Source: GCA-2737665 sp044344795 | GTDB lineage: Bacteria; Bacteroidota; Bacteroidia; Palsa-965 | Length of the DNA stretch: 64,000 nucleotides | Direction: 5' to 3' | Assembly (NCBI GenBank): GCA_044344795.1 | Contig: JBIJCF010000009.1 | Location: 17,253 to 81,252 of the forward strand | Part shown: one piece after another, positions 18,245-27,940 of the stretch | How positions within the stretch are numbered: position 1 is the first letter of the stretch | Layout: every line of letters starts with the position of its first letter | Notes under the pieces: generated by a model | The model's database searches: none | What the model was told of the DNA's origin: nothing | Seen by the model: the letters and a program-made list of their open reading frames with translations, nothing else | Made by a program: the position numbers and the translations under genes

Positions 18245-18762
18245 TTTTTATCTTCATCATTCCACATCCAGCCGGTTCGCAATTGAATCGTAACTCCGCT
18301 GTACATGAAGTCCGGATCCCAATGGAGTAATCCTCGTATGCTAATTCCATTCCCGCGATAATAAACTCCTGTTTCTATAGCACCTTCAATGCCGTAAGAA
18401 TAATTGTGCAACGCGAGATGATCTACGCGCGATTCAGTCGCACCAACAGCGATAGACGGCATTACATAATAATGGCGTTGGTTGAATTGATAACCGTAAT
18501 AAACACCATCAAACACATAACGATTAGCGCGCACAAAAATTTGCAAATCGCTGAAGACGGCATGACGAAAACCGAGCGTGTGACTATTAAACATTCCCTG
18601 AAATCCTAATCCTGTTCCGAACGGAAATTTTGTTCCCGGCGCGCTGTTGTCTCCCAATTCTACATGTGCTGTAAATCCCCGCGAATAGTAGCTCGGTGGA
18701 AGTTTCGCATACAAGAAGTGCGATGAAAGTAAAAAAGTCACTAGCAACAAACGCAGATACAT
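18241..18762 (-). CDS. Hypothetical exported beta-rich protein
   Basis: 173 aa. A signal peptide (MYLRLLLVTFLLSSHFLYA) is followed by alternating aromatic and Gly-rich strands (YYGYQFNQRHYYVMPSIAVGA) ending near the C-terminus in GVTIQLRTGWMW, as in small outer-membrane beta-barrels. Family not recognised. The C-terminus is not a classical aromatic barrel end, since it finishes NDEDKN. It is convergent with the PspC gene and divergent from the SDR gene at 18907. Confidence 0.65.
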   Translation of the reverse strand: MYLRLLLVTFLLSSHFLYAKLPPSYYSRGFTAHVELGDNSAPGTKFPFGTGLGFQGMFNSHTLGFRHAVFSDLQIFVRANRYVFDGVYYGYQFNQRHYYVMPSIAVGATESRVDHLALHNYSYGIEGAIETGVYYRGNGISIRGLLHWDPDFMYSGVTIQLRTGWMWNDEDKN

Positions 18763-18906
18763 GCTAACGAAAGTAAAGCGTATTTCATTTGCGCGATATG
18801 ATGAGCGTCATGTAACGTAAATTATAGGGTGTCGATCTCAGCGACGTCACACACCACATTTCAATTACTCCGCCTTAATTCGTAACATTGAAAACGAAAT
18901 CTACTC

Positions 18907-19842
18907 ATGAAAAAAATACTCATCACCGGTTCTAACGGCCTGCTCGGACAAAAACTAATCGCCACATTAGTGCAACGTAACGCCATTTCTCCAACATGGC
19001 TAATACATGCAACATCCAAAGGCGATAATCGCTACACACAAACAGCAGGATACTCCTATCACGCGCTTGATATTACGAACGAAGCAGAAGTGCTGAACAT
19101 TATCGCTCGCATACAGCCCGATGTCATCGTCAACACCGCGGCAATGACCAACGTGGATCAGTGTGAGAGCGAACGCGACGGTGCTTTGCAACTCAATGTG
19201 AAAGCGGTTGAATATTTAATAAGCGCGATTAATAAATTGCCTGAAAGTGAACAACGAAAATTGATACATCTTTCTACCGATTTTGTTTTCGACGGAGAAA
19301 ACGGTCCGTACCGTGAAGAAGATGTTCCGAATCCGTTGAGTTATTATGCGGAAACAAAACTTCAGGCAGAAGAACTCGTGAAGCAATGCGCGTTCTCATG
19401 GGCGATTGTGCGCACTATTATCGTTTATGGTATTGCTGATGCCATGAGTAGATCCAATATTGTCCTTTGGGCAAAAGATGCTTTATCAAAAGGACAGACG
19501 ATGAATATCGTCGATGATCAATTCCGTTCACCAACATTGGCGGAAGACTTGGCAGAAGGTTGTGTGCTCATTGCAGAAAAGAAAGCAACGGGTATTTATC
19601 ACATCTCCGGAAAAGATTTTATGAGTGTGCTGGAACTGGTGCAGCGAGTGGCGCGTTTCTGGAAGCTGGACGAATCATTGATTACACCGTCAAAATCAGC
19701 CACCATCAAACAACCTGCTAAACGTCCGCCGCGCACCGGTTTTATACTTGATAAAGCTATCCGTGATTTGAACTATCAACCGCATTCCTTCGAAGAAGGT
19801 TTGGCAGTGCTGGATGCGCAATTGAAAAGTCGAAATTTGTAA
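18907..19842 (+). CDS. SDR-family dTDP-4-dehydrorhamnose reductase-like protein
   Basis: 311 aa with an extended SDR fold. The NAD(P)-binding GSNGLLGQKL glycine motif is at about residues 8-17, NTAAMTNVDQCE is characteristic of RmlD-like reductases, and the catalytic YYAETK supplies Tyr and Lys near 145-149, with STDFVFDG upstream. RmlD reduces dTDP-4-keto-rhamnose; no rmlA, rmlB or rmlC lies nearby, so the substrate is uncertain. Methionine adenosyltransferase beta-type homologues share this fold. The DUF2452 gene follows after 30 nt. Confidence 0.8.
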   Translation: MKKILITGSNGLLGQKLIATLVQRNAISPTWLIHATSKGDNRYTQTAGYSYHALDITNEAEVLNIIARIQPDVIVNTAAMTNVDQCESERDGALQLNVKAVEYLISAINKLPESEQRKLIHLSTDFVFDGENGPYREEDVPNPLSYYAETKLQAEELVKQCAFSWAIVRTIIVYGIADAMSRSNIVLWAKDALSKGQTMNIVDDQFRSPTLAEDLAEGCVLIAEKKATGIYHISGKDFMSVLELVQRVARFWKLDESLITPSKSATIKQPAKRPPRTGFILDKAIRDLNYQPHSFEEGLAVLDAQLKSRNL

Positions 19843-19872
19843 ACATCTACAACGATTAACTGTTGTTACTGC

Positions 19873-20322
19873 ATGAATAATTCGTCCTCTGCCGATTTCG
19901 AAAATCCGATTGATCCCGACAAAGTAGCTGAACATCCGGGATTGTTGCCGTATGCGCATCATGTGGGAAGTGCTATTATCAAGCCTATTGATAAGGGACG
20001 CACGAAAGGATTGGCGATGTCGGCGATGTACGAACAAACCAATCGACAGCTGGATCAAATTCGTAAGCAAGTAGAATTGTTGATGCAGCAAGCAAAAGGC
20101 ATTCACGATCGTGTCGAATTATCTGAGCGCATGTATCAGGCGGATATGAATTTCAAACCGCTGATTGGGCATACGTATCATTTGTACAATACTAAATCAG
20201 GCAAGGATGTTTTGTCGATGGTAGCTCCGGACGAATGGGGAAATTCCTGCCCGTATGAATTTGTGTGTACGATGACGTTATTGTCGGATCATACATGGGA
20301 AATTGTGAAGAGCGCGGATTAA
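19873..20322 (+). CDS. DUF2452 family protein
   Basis: 149 aa, full length for DUF2452, of unknown function. Landmarks are NPIDPDKVAEHPGLLPYAHHVGS at the N-terminus (residues about 11-33), a central helical part (QLDQIRKQVELLMQQA) likely to be coiled-coil, and a C-terminal beta part with IGHTYHLYN and SMVAPDEWG. There is no signal peptide or membrane helix. It may be co-transcribed with the preceding SDR gene. Its stop is 4 nt from the convergent AlkD-like gene. Confidence 0.8.
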   Translation: MNNSSSADFENPIDPDKVAEHPGLLPYAHHVGSAIIKPIDKGRTKGLAMSAMYEQTNRQLDQIRKQVELLMQQAKGIHDRVELSERMYQADMNFKPLIGHTYHLYNTKSGKDVLSMVAPDEWGNSCPYEFVCTMTLLSDHTWEIVKSAD

Positions 20323-20326
20323 GCAA

Positions 20327-21001
20327 CTACAAATTCTTCAACGCTTCTTTTTTCGATAACGCGGATAAATCATGCGTTTGTATAAAGTTTTTCACGAAGT
20401 GAGCATCCGTTCTGACATATTGACGCAGCACCCAGCCGATAGCTTTACGAATAAAAAAATCAGGATGGTATTGCAAGCGCACAATCAGCGACTCTAATAA
20501 CTGCACGTTCGTTTGATGCTTGTAATTCAATTGAAACAGCAACGCACTGCGCATCAGCCACATATTTCCCGATTGCATCCACGACTCAACACGCAACGGA
20601 ATTTCTTCCGGAAACTTCTGAAAGTAAACTCCTGCACCGCGGGAAGCCACCAAATCTACCGTGTCCCACCAGGAACGTTCACTAATCATGAGTTCCAGCA
20701 TCGCGATGTCTTTACGCTGTAATTTTTTCGAGAGTTGTATCATCGTGTCCATTCCTACGTATTGCATTTCACGCATGGGATGTTGCCAGCACAATTCAAT
20801 AAACTCGGGTAAATCCTCAATGTTTAATCGATCGGCACCATTCCAATAGTCACGCACTAGTGCTTTACGCTCGGGTGCGGTGAGTCCGAAAAATTCAAAT
20901 TGATTACGCATATATGCTTTCGCACCTTCCGCTCGTTTGGTGTCAGCGTTCGATTCAAAAATGTGCACAATGGCTTTATAATGTTTTTGCGCAGCACTCA
21001 T
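20327..21001 (-). CDS. AlkD-like DNA alkylation repair protein
   Basis: 224 aa of HEAT-like alpha-helical repeats, the DNA alkylation repair (AlkD/AlkC) family. These glycosylases excise positively charged 3- and 7-methylpurines without flipping the base. The SWWDTVDLVASR segment near residue 109 carries the Trp/Asp pair that lines the active cleft in AlkD, and FIRKAIGWVLRQY is the conserved C-terminal repeat. It lies 3 nt downstream of nhaD on the same strand, so the two are probably co-transcribed. Confidence 0.88.
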   Translation of the reverse strand: MSAAQKHYKAIVHIFESNADTKRAEGAKAYMRNQFEFFGLTAPERKALVRDYWNGADRLNIEDLPEFIELCWQHPMREMQYVGMDTMIQLSKKLQRKDIAMLELMISERSWWDTVDLVASRGAGVYFQKFPEEIPLRVESWMQSGNMWLMRSALLFQLNYKHQTNVQLLESLIVRLQYHPDFFIRKAIGWVLRQYVRTDAHFVKNFIQTHDLSALSKKEALKNL

Positions 21002-21004
21002 CGC

Positions 21005-22282
21005 TCATCCGTTCAACAACATTTCTTGTCCAATGTAAACTAGGGCACCGGATAAAAAACCGAGTAATGCCGGGAATGAAATTTTTCGCAAATACCAAAT
21101 AAAACTGATCTTCTCAATGCCCATAATGGCAACACCTGCAGCAGATCCGATAATTAATACACTTCCACCTGTGCCCGCACAATATGCCATAATTTCCCAC
21201 AGATGATGATCCGTAGGATATTCGGTCAATGAGTACATACCTTGAGCTGCTGCTACCAACGGAACGTTATCAATTACTGCAGAAGCCAGTCCGATAACAA
21301 TCGCAATCAAATCAATGTTGCCAATCATGTTATTCATTTCTTCCGCTAAATGATGCAACACTCCTGTTCCTTCCAAAGCGCCAATCGCTAGAAGAATTCC
21401 GAGGAAAAATAAAATGCTTGGGGTATCCACACGCTGCAAAGCACCGGCAACAGAGAGTTCTGTTTTATGCTCGTCGTTCTTTTGTTTATGGATGATTTCA
21501 GTAACGATCCACAACAATCCAACACCAAGTAAAATGCCCATAAATGGAGGCAAATGCGTCAACGATTTAAAAATGGGTACGAAGATGAGAACGCCTGTTC
21601 CGAAAATGAAAACTGTATTACGTTCCGCTTCAGAGGTTTTTACTTTGTTGCGTCCACCTCCATTTTCCAACGAAGTACGCTGTACGGTGCCTTTCAGTTT
21701 TACCCACATCCACAACACCGGCACCAGCAAACAAACCAGCGACGGCAAAAATAAACTGGTAATAATATTACCCGCCGTAATTTGATTTCCTACCCACAGC
21801 ATGGTTGTAGTAACATCACCAATAGGAGAAAAAACTCCGCCGGCATTAGCCGCAATTACTACCGCGCCACCAAAAAACATACGATCGTTTTTGTCTTCCG
21901 TCAGTTTTCTGATCAACGTGATCATTACGATAGCGGTAGTGAGGTTGTCGAGCACAGCAGAAAGCACAAATGAGATCACACTGATTATAATGATCAATTT
22001 ACGTTTGTTCGTGGTCGTAATTCTTCCCGTAATCACTTCAAACCCGTCGTGTGCGTCAATAAGTTCAACAGTGGTCATTGCCCCTAATAGGAAAAATAAA
22101 ATTCCGGCAAGGCCGCCCAACTGTTCACCCAAAAACGAATTCACGAATTCAGGATCGCCGGTTAATATCCACGCCGTCCAGCACAAAACACCCGTAACCA
22201 AAGCCGAAGCCGTCTTGTTTAACTTCAACGGATGTTCGAAAATGATGGCCAGATAACCCAGTATAAACAGTATTGTAACCAT
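21005..22282 (-). CDS. nhaD: NhaD-type sodium:proton antiporter
   Basis: 425 aa with 10-12 hydrophobic segments and the NhaD/ion-transporter-superfamily layout. NhaD expels Na+ in exchange for H+. Recognisable segments are FFLLGAMTTVELIDAHDGFEV, SAVLDNLTTAIVM and, in the second half, SAVIDNVPLVAAAQGMY; the paired D-N-x-T/P motifs are the inverted-repeat ion site. I chose ATG 22282 (MVTILFILGYLA); an in-frame start at 22297 adds MYFCS. It is divergent from the permease gene at 22357. Confidence 0.88.
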   Translation of the reverse strand: MVTILFILGYLAIIFEHPLKLNKTASALVTGVLCWTAWILTGDPEFVNSFLGEQLGGLAGILFFLLGAMTTVELIDAHDGFEVITGRITTTNKRKLIIIISVISFVLSAVLDNLTTAIVMITLIRKLTEDKNDRMFFGGAVVIAANAGGVFSPIGDVTTTMLWVGNQITAGNIITSLFLPSLVCLLVPVLWMWVKLKGTVQRTSLENGGGRNKVKTSEAERNTVFIFGTGVLIFVPIFKSLTHLPPFMGILLGVGLLWIVTEIIHKQKNDEHKTELSVAGALQRVDTPSILFFLGILLAIGALEGTGVLHHLAEEMNNMIGNIDLIAIVIGLASAVIDNVPLVAAAQGMYSLTEYPTDHHLWEIMAYCAGTGGSVLIIGSAAGVAIMGIEKISFIWYLRKISFPALLGFLSGALVYIGQEMLLNG

Positions 22283-22356
22283 GCTGCAAAAATACATTAC
22301 ACGTTTGGGATTCTTGGCTATATTTGGGATTCGTTATCAGAAACTAAACATACCAT

Positions 22357-23826
22357 ATGTCTATTTGGAGAGTTAAACCTGTATCTGCTTTTGAAGCAGA
22401 CATGAAGAAAAGTGACCTCAAGCGCGTATTGACTAAATGGGGTCTTACGTCGTTGGGGATTGGTGCAATTATCGGCGGAGGTATTTTTACCCTTACCGGA
22501 ATTGCCGCACATGATTACGCAGGACCCGCGCTTGCGTTGTCATTTGTAATTGCCGGCATCGGATGTTTGTTTGCTTCATTGTGTTATGCAGAATTCGCTT
22601 CGGTTCTTCCGGTTGAAGGTTCTGCTTATGCTTATGCTTACGGAACTGTAGGCGAGTTGTTCGCTTGGTTTATTGGCTGGAATTTAATTCTAGAATATAT
22701 GATGGGTGCAACAACTGTAGCCGTAGCCTGGAGTGGTTACTTCGTCAAGCTGTTACATCTGTTTCACATTGACTTTCCGATATGGCTTTGTAATGATATG
22801 GCAACAGCCACAGCCAAGTATGCAGAACTCGGGCAAGCTGCGCCGTCCTTTGCTTTTAACCTTCCTGCATTTTTAATTACGTGGTTGGTTACTGCAATTC
22901 TCGTAAAAGGAATCAAGGAAGCTGCAAGTACTAATAACATCATTGTAATCATCAAAATTGCAGTTGTTCTTTTCGTAATTATCGCAGGTGCTTTCTTTAT
23001 TGATACGGAGAACTGGACACCATTCATCCCTGATGAAATACATACAACTGTTGATGGAAAAGACACCGTGCAATTTGGATTTGGTGGTGTACTAACCGCT
23101 GCTACAATTGTCTTCTTCGCATATATAGGATTTGATGCTGTATCCACACAAGCCGGAGAAGCTATCAATCCTAAGAAAGATGTTCCTTTCGCGATTGTAA
23201 TGTCACTGGTTATTTGTACTGTTCTTTATATTTTGGTTTCTCTTGTTCTTACAGGAATGGTTCCTTATCAGCAATTGGATTTGGCAGCTCCTGTGGCTTC
23301 TGCGTTTGACGGAGTCGGAATTAAGTGGGCGGTGTTCCTTATCACTATTGCGGCAACTGCCGGTCTTACTTCTGTAATGCTTGTAATGATGCTCGGTCAG
23401 ACCCGTATTTTCTTAGGTATGGCAAAAGACGGTCTCTTACCGTTTAAGATGTTCGGTGATCTTCACCCGAAGTTTAAAACTCCATTCCGTAGCACCATTT
23501 TGGTAGGAGGAGTTATTTCTCTTGTCGCAGCATTAACACCGATTAGTCGCGTTTCAGAAATGTGCAGTATGGGAACTTTGTTGGCATTCAGTATGGTTTG
23601 CGTAGCGGTAATGATACTGCGTTATAAGAAGCCGGAATTGGAGCGTCCTTATAAAACACCTGCAGTGTATCTAGTAGGGACTTTGGGAGTAGCATTTAAC
23701 CTATTCCTCATGTACTTCGTTCGTGCAGAGACTTGGGTTGCCTTCTTAATTTGGGGAACTATCGGTATAGCAGTGTATTTTATTTACAGTAGAAGACACA
23801 GCAAACTCAACGTGCCTAACCAATAA
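22357..23826 (+). CDS. APC-family amino acid permease (cationic amino acid transporter-like)
   Basis: 489 aa with about 12-14 hydrophobic segments. The N-terminal GIGAIIGGGIFTLTG unwound-helix motif is the substrate-binding loop of APC transporters, and GFDAVSTQAGEAINPKKDVPF is the conserved helix-6 to loop segment. This long form resembles the YfnA/CAT group. Charged residues precede the first helix (MKKSDLKRVLTKWG). A -7 box TATATTTG lies at 22319-22326. It ends in a strong terminator directly before a second, distinct APC permease. Confidence 0.88.
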   Translation: MSIWRVKPVSAFEADMKKSDLKRVLTKWGLTSLGIGAIIGGGIFTLTGIAAHDYAGPALALSFVIAGIGCLFASLCYAEFASVLPVEGSAYAYAYGTVGELFAWFIGWNLILEYMMGATTVAVAWSGYFVKLLHLFHIDFPIWLCNDMATATAKYAELGQAAPSFAFNLPAFLITWLVTAILVKGIKEAASTNNIIVIIKIAVVLFVIIAGAFFIDTENWTPFIPDEIHTTVDGKDTVQFGFGGVLTAATIVFFAYIGFDAVSTQAGEAINPKKDVPFAIVMSLVICTVLYILVSLVLTGMVPYQQLDLAAPVASAFDGVGIKWAVFLITIAATAGLTSVMLVMMLGQTRIFLGMAKDGLLPFKMFGDLHPKFKTPFRSTILVGGVISLVAALTPISRVSEMCSMGTLLAFSMVCVAVMILRYKKPELERPYKTPAVYLVGTLGVAFNLFLMYFVRAETWVAFLIWGTIGIAVYFIYSRRHSKLNVPNQ

Positions 23827-23832
23827 ATATTC

Positions 23833-23856
23833 GGGCGGGATATCCCGCCCTTTTTT
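23833..23856 (+). terminator. Intrinsic terminator abutting the next start codon
   Basis: GGGCGGGATATCCCGCCC is an 18-nt perfect palindrome followed by six T; the next base begins the ATG of the second permease (23857). An inter-gene region with both a full terminator and no leader is unusual. Confidence 0.9.
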
Positions 23857-25305
23857 ATGTCCACATTCAAACGTAAACTCGGACTACTCGATGCTACTTC
23901 TGTAGTAGCCGGCTCTATGATCGGCTCCGGAATTTTTTTGGTGAGTAGTGCCATGGCTCGCGACTTGGGCTCATCGGGTTGGCTGTTGTTGGCTTGGATT
24001 CTTACAGGCATTATCACTATGGCGGCTGCACTCAGCTATGGCGAATTGGCGGGAATGATGCCGGAAGCAGGTGGACAATACGTTTACATCCGTCGCGCCT
24101 GGGGAAAACTTCCGGCGTTCCTTTACGGTTGGAGTGTGTTCTCTGTAATTCAAACGGGTGTTATCGCTGCGGTAGCAACTGCTTTTGCCAATTACACATC
24201 CGAGTTATTGCCCAACTTAGGCTTAGGACAAGTGCTGTTGTCTGTTGGAGCTGTGGATATTACCGCCGGAAGATTAGTTGCGGTAGGTTCAATAGTATTT
24301 CTTACTTGGCTCAATAGTCGCGGTGTTGAAGGCGGCTCATGGATTCAGAAAATTTTCACATCTGCAAAATTGCTGGCGCTGTTTGCATTAATCATTTTCG
24401 GTTTAGCGATTGGAATTGGCAGCCCAACGTGTAATGCGAATTTTACTGATATGTGGGATGCCAAGCGTTGGCTAGTTGATGATAACGGAGTGGGATCGTG
24501 GAATGAGATTTATGGTTGGGTATTAGTTGCGGTGTTCGGTATGACCATGATTAATTCATTATTCTCTAGTGATGCATGGAATAATGTTACGTACATCGCC
24601 GGTGAAATAAAAGATCCGCAACGCAACATTCCGCGAAGCTTAATTCTAGGAACAACTATCGTAACGTTGTTGTATTGTTTGGCCAATCTTGCTTATCTCG
24701 CCCTATTGCCGATTAACGGAGATGTAGCAGGAGCAACAGTTGCAGAACGCGGCGTATCATTTGCTGAAATGGATCGTGTAGGTTCTGCAGCCGCAAGTGT
24801 GATGCTGGGTAACACAGCAACAGTGCTTATGGCATTACTCATCATGATATCCACATTTGGTTGTAATAACGGAATCATACTTGCCGGTGCACGTTTGTAT
24901 TACGCCATGGCGAAAGACGGCTTGTTCTTTAAAAAGGCCGGTGAGCTGAATGATAAATCGGTACCCGCAACAGGCTTATGGATTCAGTGCATCTGGGCTT
25001 CCGTATTGTGCTTTTCGGGAACCTACAGCGATTTGCTCGTGTATTCAACATTTGCATCCTTGTTATTTTACATCGTGACCATTGCGGGCTTATTTCGGTT
25101 ACGAAAAACAGAACCGGGAACTGCACGACCTTACAAAGCCCTGGGTTATCCTTTTATTCCCGCATTTTATATCCTTGCTGCCGGAGCTGTTTCCTTGATT
25201 TTACTTTTCATGGATTTTGTAAATACCGGTTTAGGATTACTCATCGTACTCCTCGGCTTTCCAGTGTATATATTGATTAATCGATCAATTAGTAAGCGCG
25301 CTTAG
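23857..25305 (+). CDS. APC-family amino acid permease
   Basis: 482 aa with about 12 hydrophobic segments. SMIGSGIFLVSS near residue 20 is the APC substrate motif, and SYGELAGMMPEAGGQYVYIRRAWG matches the second helix and loop. Unlike its neighbour, it has a large loop with SPTCNANFTDMWD near residue 188 and belongs to a different APC branch, so this is not a recent duplication. Substrate unknown. It sits 7 nt upstream of the HhH gene. The start is immediately after the T-run of a terminator. Confidence 0.88.
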   Translation: MSTFKRKLGLLDATSVVAGSMIGSGIFLVSSAMARDLGSSGWLLLAWILTGIITMAAALSYGELAGMMPEAGGQYVYIRRAWGKLPAFLYGWSVFSVIQTGVIAAVATAFANYTSELLPNLGLGQVLLSVGAVDITAGRLVAVGSIVFLTWLNSRGVEGGSWIQKIFTSAKLLALFALIIFGLAIGIGSPTCNANFTDMWDAKRWLVDDNGVGSWNEIYGWVLVAVFGMTMINSLFSSDAWNNVTYIAGEIKDPQRNIPRSLILGTTIVTLLYCLANLAYLALLPINGDVAGATVAERGVSFAEMDRVGSAAASVMLGNTATVLMALLIMISTFGCNNGIILAGARLYYAMAKDGLFFKKAGELNDKSVPATGLWIQCIWASVLCFSGTYSDLLVYSTFASLLFYIVTIAGLFRLRKTEPGTARPYKALGYPFIPAFYILAAGAVSLILLFMDFVNTGLGLLIVLLGFPVYILINRSISKRA

Positions 25306-25312
25306 TATTGCC

Positions 25313-26182
25313 ATGAAATTTATTAAACAATATTTCGGAATGACAACCGGCGAAAGAGTCGGTACATTAGTGTTGCTGTTTATAGTAATGGGTTTACTAA
25401 CTATGCGATGGTTCACTAACGATAATTCGTTGAAAGAACTATTGGAACTTCCCCAATGGCAAGTGTGGAAAGCCTCGGCAAGTGCGACGGTTGAAACGAA
25501 GGACGAACCGATTTATCATCAGCAGGAATTACAGGAAAAGAAACGCGAGCTCTTCGTTTTCGATCCGAATACGATCAGCGCTGCAGAGTGGATGAAGTTA
25601 GGTTTGTCGAAAGGACAAGCATCATCCGTCATGAGGTTCAGAGAAAAAGGCGGACAATTCAAAGTGCGGGATGATGTAAAGAAGCTGTTTGTGGTGACAC
25701 CGGAATTATACGAAGAGTGGAAACCATTTATTGCCTTGCCCGATGAACTGCCGAAGAAAGAATCGGTTGTTGTCAGCACAGCTCCGAAATTGGTGGATAT
25801 CAATCGCAGCGATTCAACAGATTTGGTGAAGTTGCCCGGCATAGGACCCGTATTGGCAAAACGAATGATCGCCTATCGCGAGAAACTGGGAGGCTATTCG
25901 AACAAACAACAATTACTCGAAGTGTACGGTATTGAACAGGATGCATGGACAGGATTTGAAAACCGCATCTCGGTGGACACGAATCGCATCACAAAAATAT
26001 CCATCAATACTGCTCAGGTTTCCGATTTCAAAAGACATCCTTATTTTACACCGGCCGTAGCGCAGGGAATTGTTAACTACCGCAAGCAGCATGGGCCATT
26101 TACTACTATTGCAGGAATTAAAGGTTGCCTTTTGGTGAATGAGGAATTATACCGTAAAATTGTTCCTTACCTCACACTCTAA
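25313..26182 (+). CDS. ComEA-like helix-hairpin-helix protein
   Basis: 289 aa. One N-terminal transmembrane helix (about residues 17-33) is followed by at least three HhH units: FDPNTISAAEWMKLGLSKGQA (from about residue 81), VDINRSDSTDLVKLPGIGPVLAKRMIAYR (about 162-190) and a C-terminal ISINTAQVSDFKRHPYF. PGIGPVLA is the classic DNA-backbone-binding hairpin. ComEA in competent bacteria binds incoming DNA outside the membrane; most Bacteroidota homologues are untested. It is followed by apt after 5 nt. Confidence 0.85.
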   Translation: MKFIKQYFGMTTGERVGTLVLLFIVMGLLTMRWFTNDNSLKELLELPQWQVWKASASATVETKDEPIYHQQELQEKKRELFVFDPNTISAAEWMKLGLSKGQASSVMRFREKGGQFKVRDDVKKLFVVTPELYEEWKPFIALPDELPKKESVVVSTAPKLVDINRSDSTDLVKLPGIGPVLAKRMIAYREKLGGYSNKQQLLEVYGIEQDAWTGFENRISVDTNRITKISINTAQVSDFKRHPYFTPAVAQGIVNYRKQHGPFTTIAGIKGCLLVNEELYRKIVPYLTL

Positions 26183-26187
26183 GATCA

Positions 26188-26715
26188 GTGGAAATTTTAA
26201 GAAAAGTAATTCGCAATGTTCCCGATTTTCCGAAACCGGGCATTCAGTTTAAAGATATTACAACGTTATTGCAGCAGCCCGAATTAGGAGCTGTGGTTGT
26301 TAAAGGATTTACAGATCATTTAAAAGATCAGAAAATCGACGCTGTGATTGGTATCGAAAGTCGCGGTTTTATATACGGCTATGCCGTAGCTGCCGCATTA
26401 AACGTGCCTTTTATTCCTATTCGAAAAGCCGGAAAACTGCCTGCCGAAACTGTTTCTCAGGAATACGATTTGGAATACGGATCGGCTAAAATCGAAATTC
26501 ACAAAGACGCTTTAAAGCCCGGAATGCGTGTGTTTATCCACGATGATCTGCTGGCAACCGGCGGAACAGCTGCCGCTGCCGCGATGTTGTGCAAGAAGCT
26601 GGGAGCCGAAATCGCTGCGTTCGGATTTATTGTGGAATTAGATGCATTACAGGGACGCGCCTGTTTGCTGCCGTTCTGCGATAATATTATTAGTTTGGTG
26701 AACTATAGCGACTGA
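26188..26715 (+). CDS. apt: Adenine phosphoribosyltransferase
   Basis: 175 aa, the usual Apt length. It salvages adenine with PRPP to give AMP. The N-terminal NVPDFPKPGIQFKDITTLLQ is the Apt signature, GIESRGFIYGYAVA follows, and HDDLLATGGTAAAAA (residues about 121-135) is the PRPP-binding loop. The start codon is GTG at 26188, chosen because the family N-terminus begins there and no ATG fits. Confidence 0.94.
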   Translation: MEILRKVIRNVPDFPKPGIQFKDITTLLQQPELGAVVVKGFTDHLKDQKIDAVIGIESRGFIYGYAVAAALNVPFIPIRKAGKLPAETVSQEYDLEYGSAKIEIHKDALKPGMRVFIHDDLLATGGTAAAAAMLCKKLGAEIAAFGFIVELDALQGRACLLPFCDNIISLVNYSD

Positions 26716-26757
26716 TTTTTTGTTGTATATCGGGTGCTACAGGCAGCAAGTAAACCG

Positions 26758-26765
26758 TACTTTTG
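26758..26765 (+). promoter_or_regulatory. -7 box TACTTTTG before the acyl-CoA dehydrogenase gene
   Basis: Matches TAnnTTTG, 26 nt upstream of the ATG at 26792. No TTG at the right distance was found, so this rests on the -7 element alone. Confidence 0.4.
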
Positions 26766-26791
26766 CACTCGCCCTCAAAACCGATTAATAC

Positions 26792-27940
26792 ATGCAAAAT
26801 ATGGATTTTTCAATGAACGAAAATCAGCAGATGATTGCTGAAATGGTACGCAAATTTGCAGATGAAAAAATTCGTCCGCGTATTATGGAATGGGATGAAT
26901 CGCAGGAATTTCCTGTAGAAATCATGAAACAACTGGGAGAGCTTGGTTTGCTGGGCGTTCTGGTGCCGCAGGAATACGGTGGTTCGGGGTTTGGTTATTT
27001 CGAATACGTTACTGCAATTACCGAATTAGGTAAAGTGTGCGGAAGTATCGGTTTAAGCATGGCTGCACATAATTCTTTGTGCACCGGTCATATTCTGCAG
27101 TTTGGTAACGAAGAGCAGAAGAAAAAATATTTGCCTTTACTCGCTACCGGTGAATGGATCGGTGCGTGGGGCTTAACAGAACAAAATACAGGTTCTGATG
27201 CAGGTGGCATGTTGACTACTGCCGTTAAAGACGGTGATTACTACGTGATCAATGGATCCAAAAACTTTATCACGCACGCAATATCCGGAAATGTTGCTGT
27301 AGTGATTGTGCGTACCGGTGAAAAGGGCGATGCGCATGGCATGTCTGCATTCATAATCGAAAAAGGAACTCCCGGATTTACCTCCGGAAAGAAAGAAAAT
27401 AAATTAGGCATGCGCGCATCGGAAACAGCAGAGTTGATTTTCGATAATTGTCGTGTGCATAAAGATCAAATGTTAGGCAAGGAAGGGGATGGGTTTATTC
27501 AGGCAATGAAAGTATTGGATGGCGGACGCATTTCAATCGCGGCTTTATCATTGGGAATTGCAAAAGGTGCGTATGAAGCAGCTTTGCAGTATTCCAAAGA
27601 ACGTCATCAGTTCGGAAAACCGATTTCTGCATTCCAGGCTATCGCTTTCAAACTGGCGGATATGGCAACGGAAATTGAAGCTGCTGAATTGTTAACCTTC
27701 CTCGCTGCCGATAAGAAGAACAAAGGTCAGAAGATGACAAAGGAGGGCGCGTTCTGTAAATATTATGCTTCTGAAGTTGCCGTTCGCACTGCGAATGAAG
27801 CCGTTCAGATTTTTGGTGGTTACGGTTATACCAAAGACTTTCCGGTAGAGAAACATTATCGTGATGCGAAGCTTTGTACTATCGGCGAAGGAACTTCCGA
27901 GATCCAGAAGCTGGTCATTTCACGTGAAGTGTTGAAGTAA
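26792..27940 (+). CDS. Acyl-CoA dehydrogenase
   Basis: 382 aa, typical of medium/short-chain acyl-CoA dehydrogenases. It introduces the alpha-beta double bond with FAD and passes electrons to ETF. WGLTEQNTGSDAGG (residues about 126-139) and GYTKDFPVEKHYRDAKL are FAD- and fold-defining; the catalytic Glu is in IGEGTSEIQ near residue 364. The nearby genes do not reveal the acyl chain preference, and no ETF genes are in the window. Confidence 0.92.
   Translation: MQNMDFSMNENQQMIAEMVRKFADEKIRPRIMEWDESQEFPVEIMKQLGELGLLGVLVPQEYGGSGFGYFEYVTAITELGKVCGSIGLSMAAHNSLCTGHILQFGNEEQKKKYLPLLATGEWIGAWGLTEQNTGSDAGGMLTTAVKDGDYYVINGSKNFITHAISGNVAVVIVRTGEKGDAHGMSAFIIEKGTPGFTSGKKENKLGMRASETAELIFDNCRVHKDQMLGKEGDGFIQAMKVLDGGRISIAALSLGIAKGAYEAALQYSKERHQFGKPISAFQAIAFKLADMATEIEAAELLTFLAADKKNKGQKMTKEGAFCKYYASEVAVRTANEAVQIFGGYGYTKDFPVEKHYRDAKLCTIGEGTSEIQKLVISREVLK

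Noticed and set aside
22357..25305. Recent tandem duplication of the two APC permeases
   Set aside because: The proteins differ throughout, including loop lengths; they belong to different branches.
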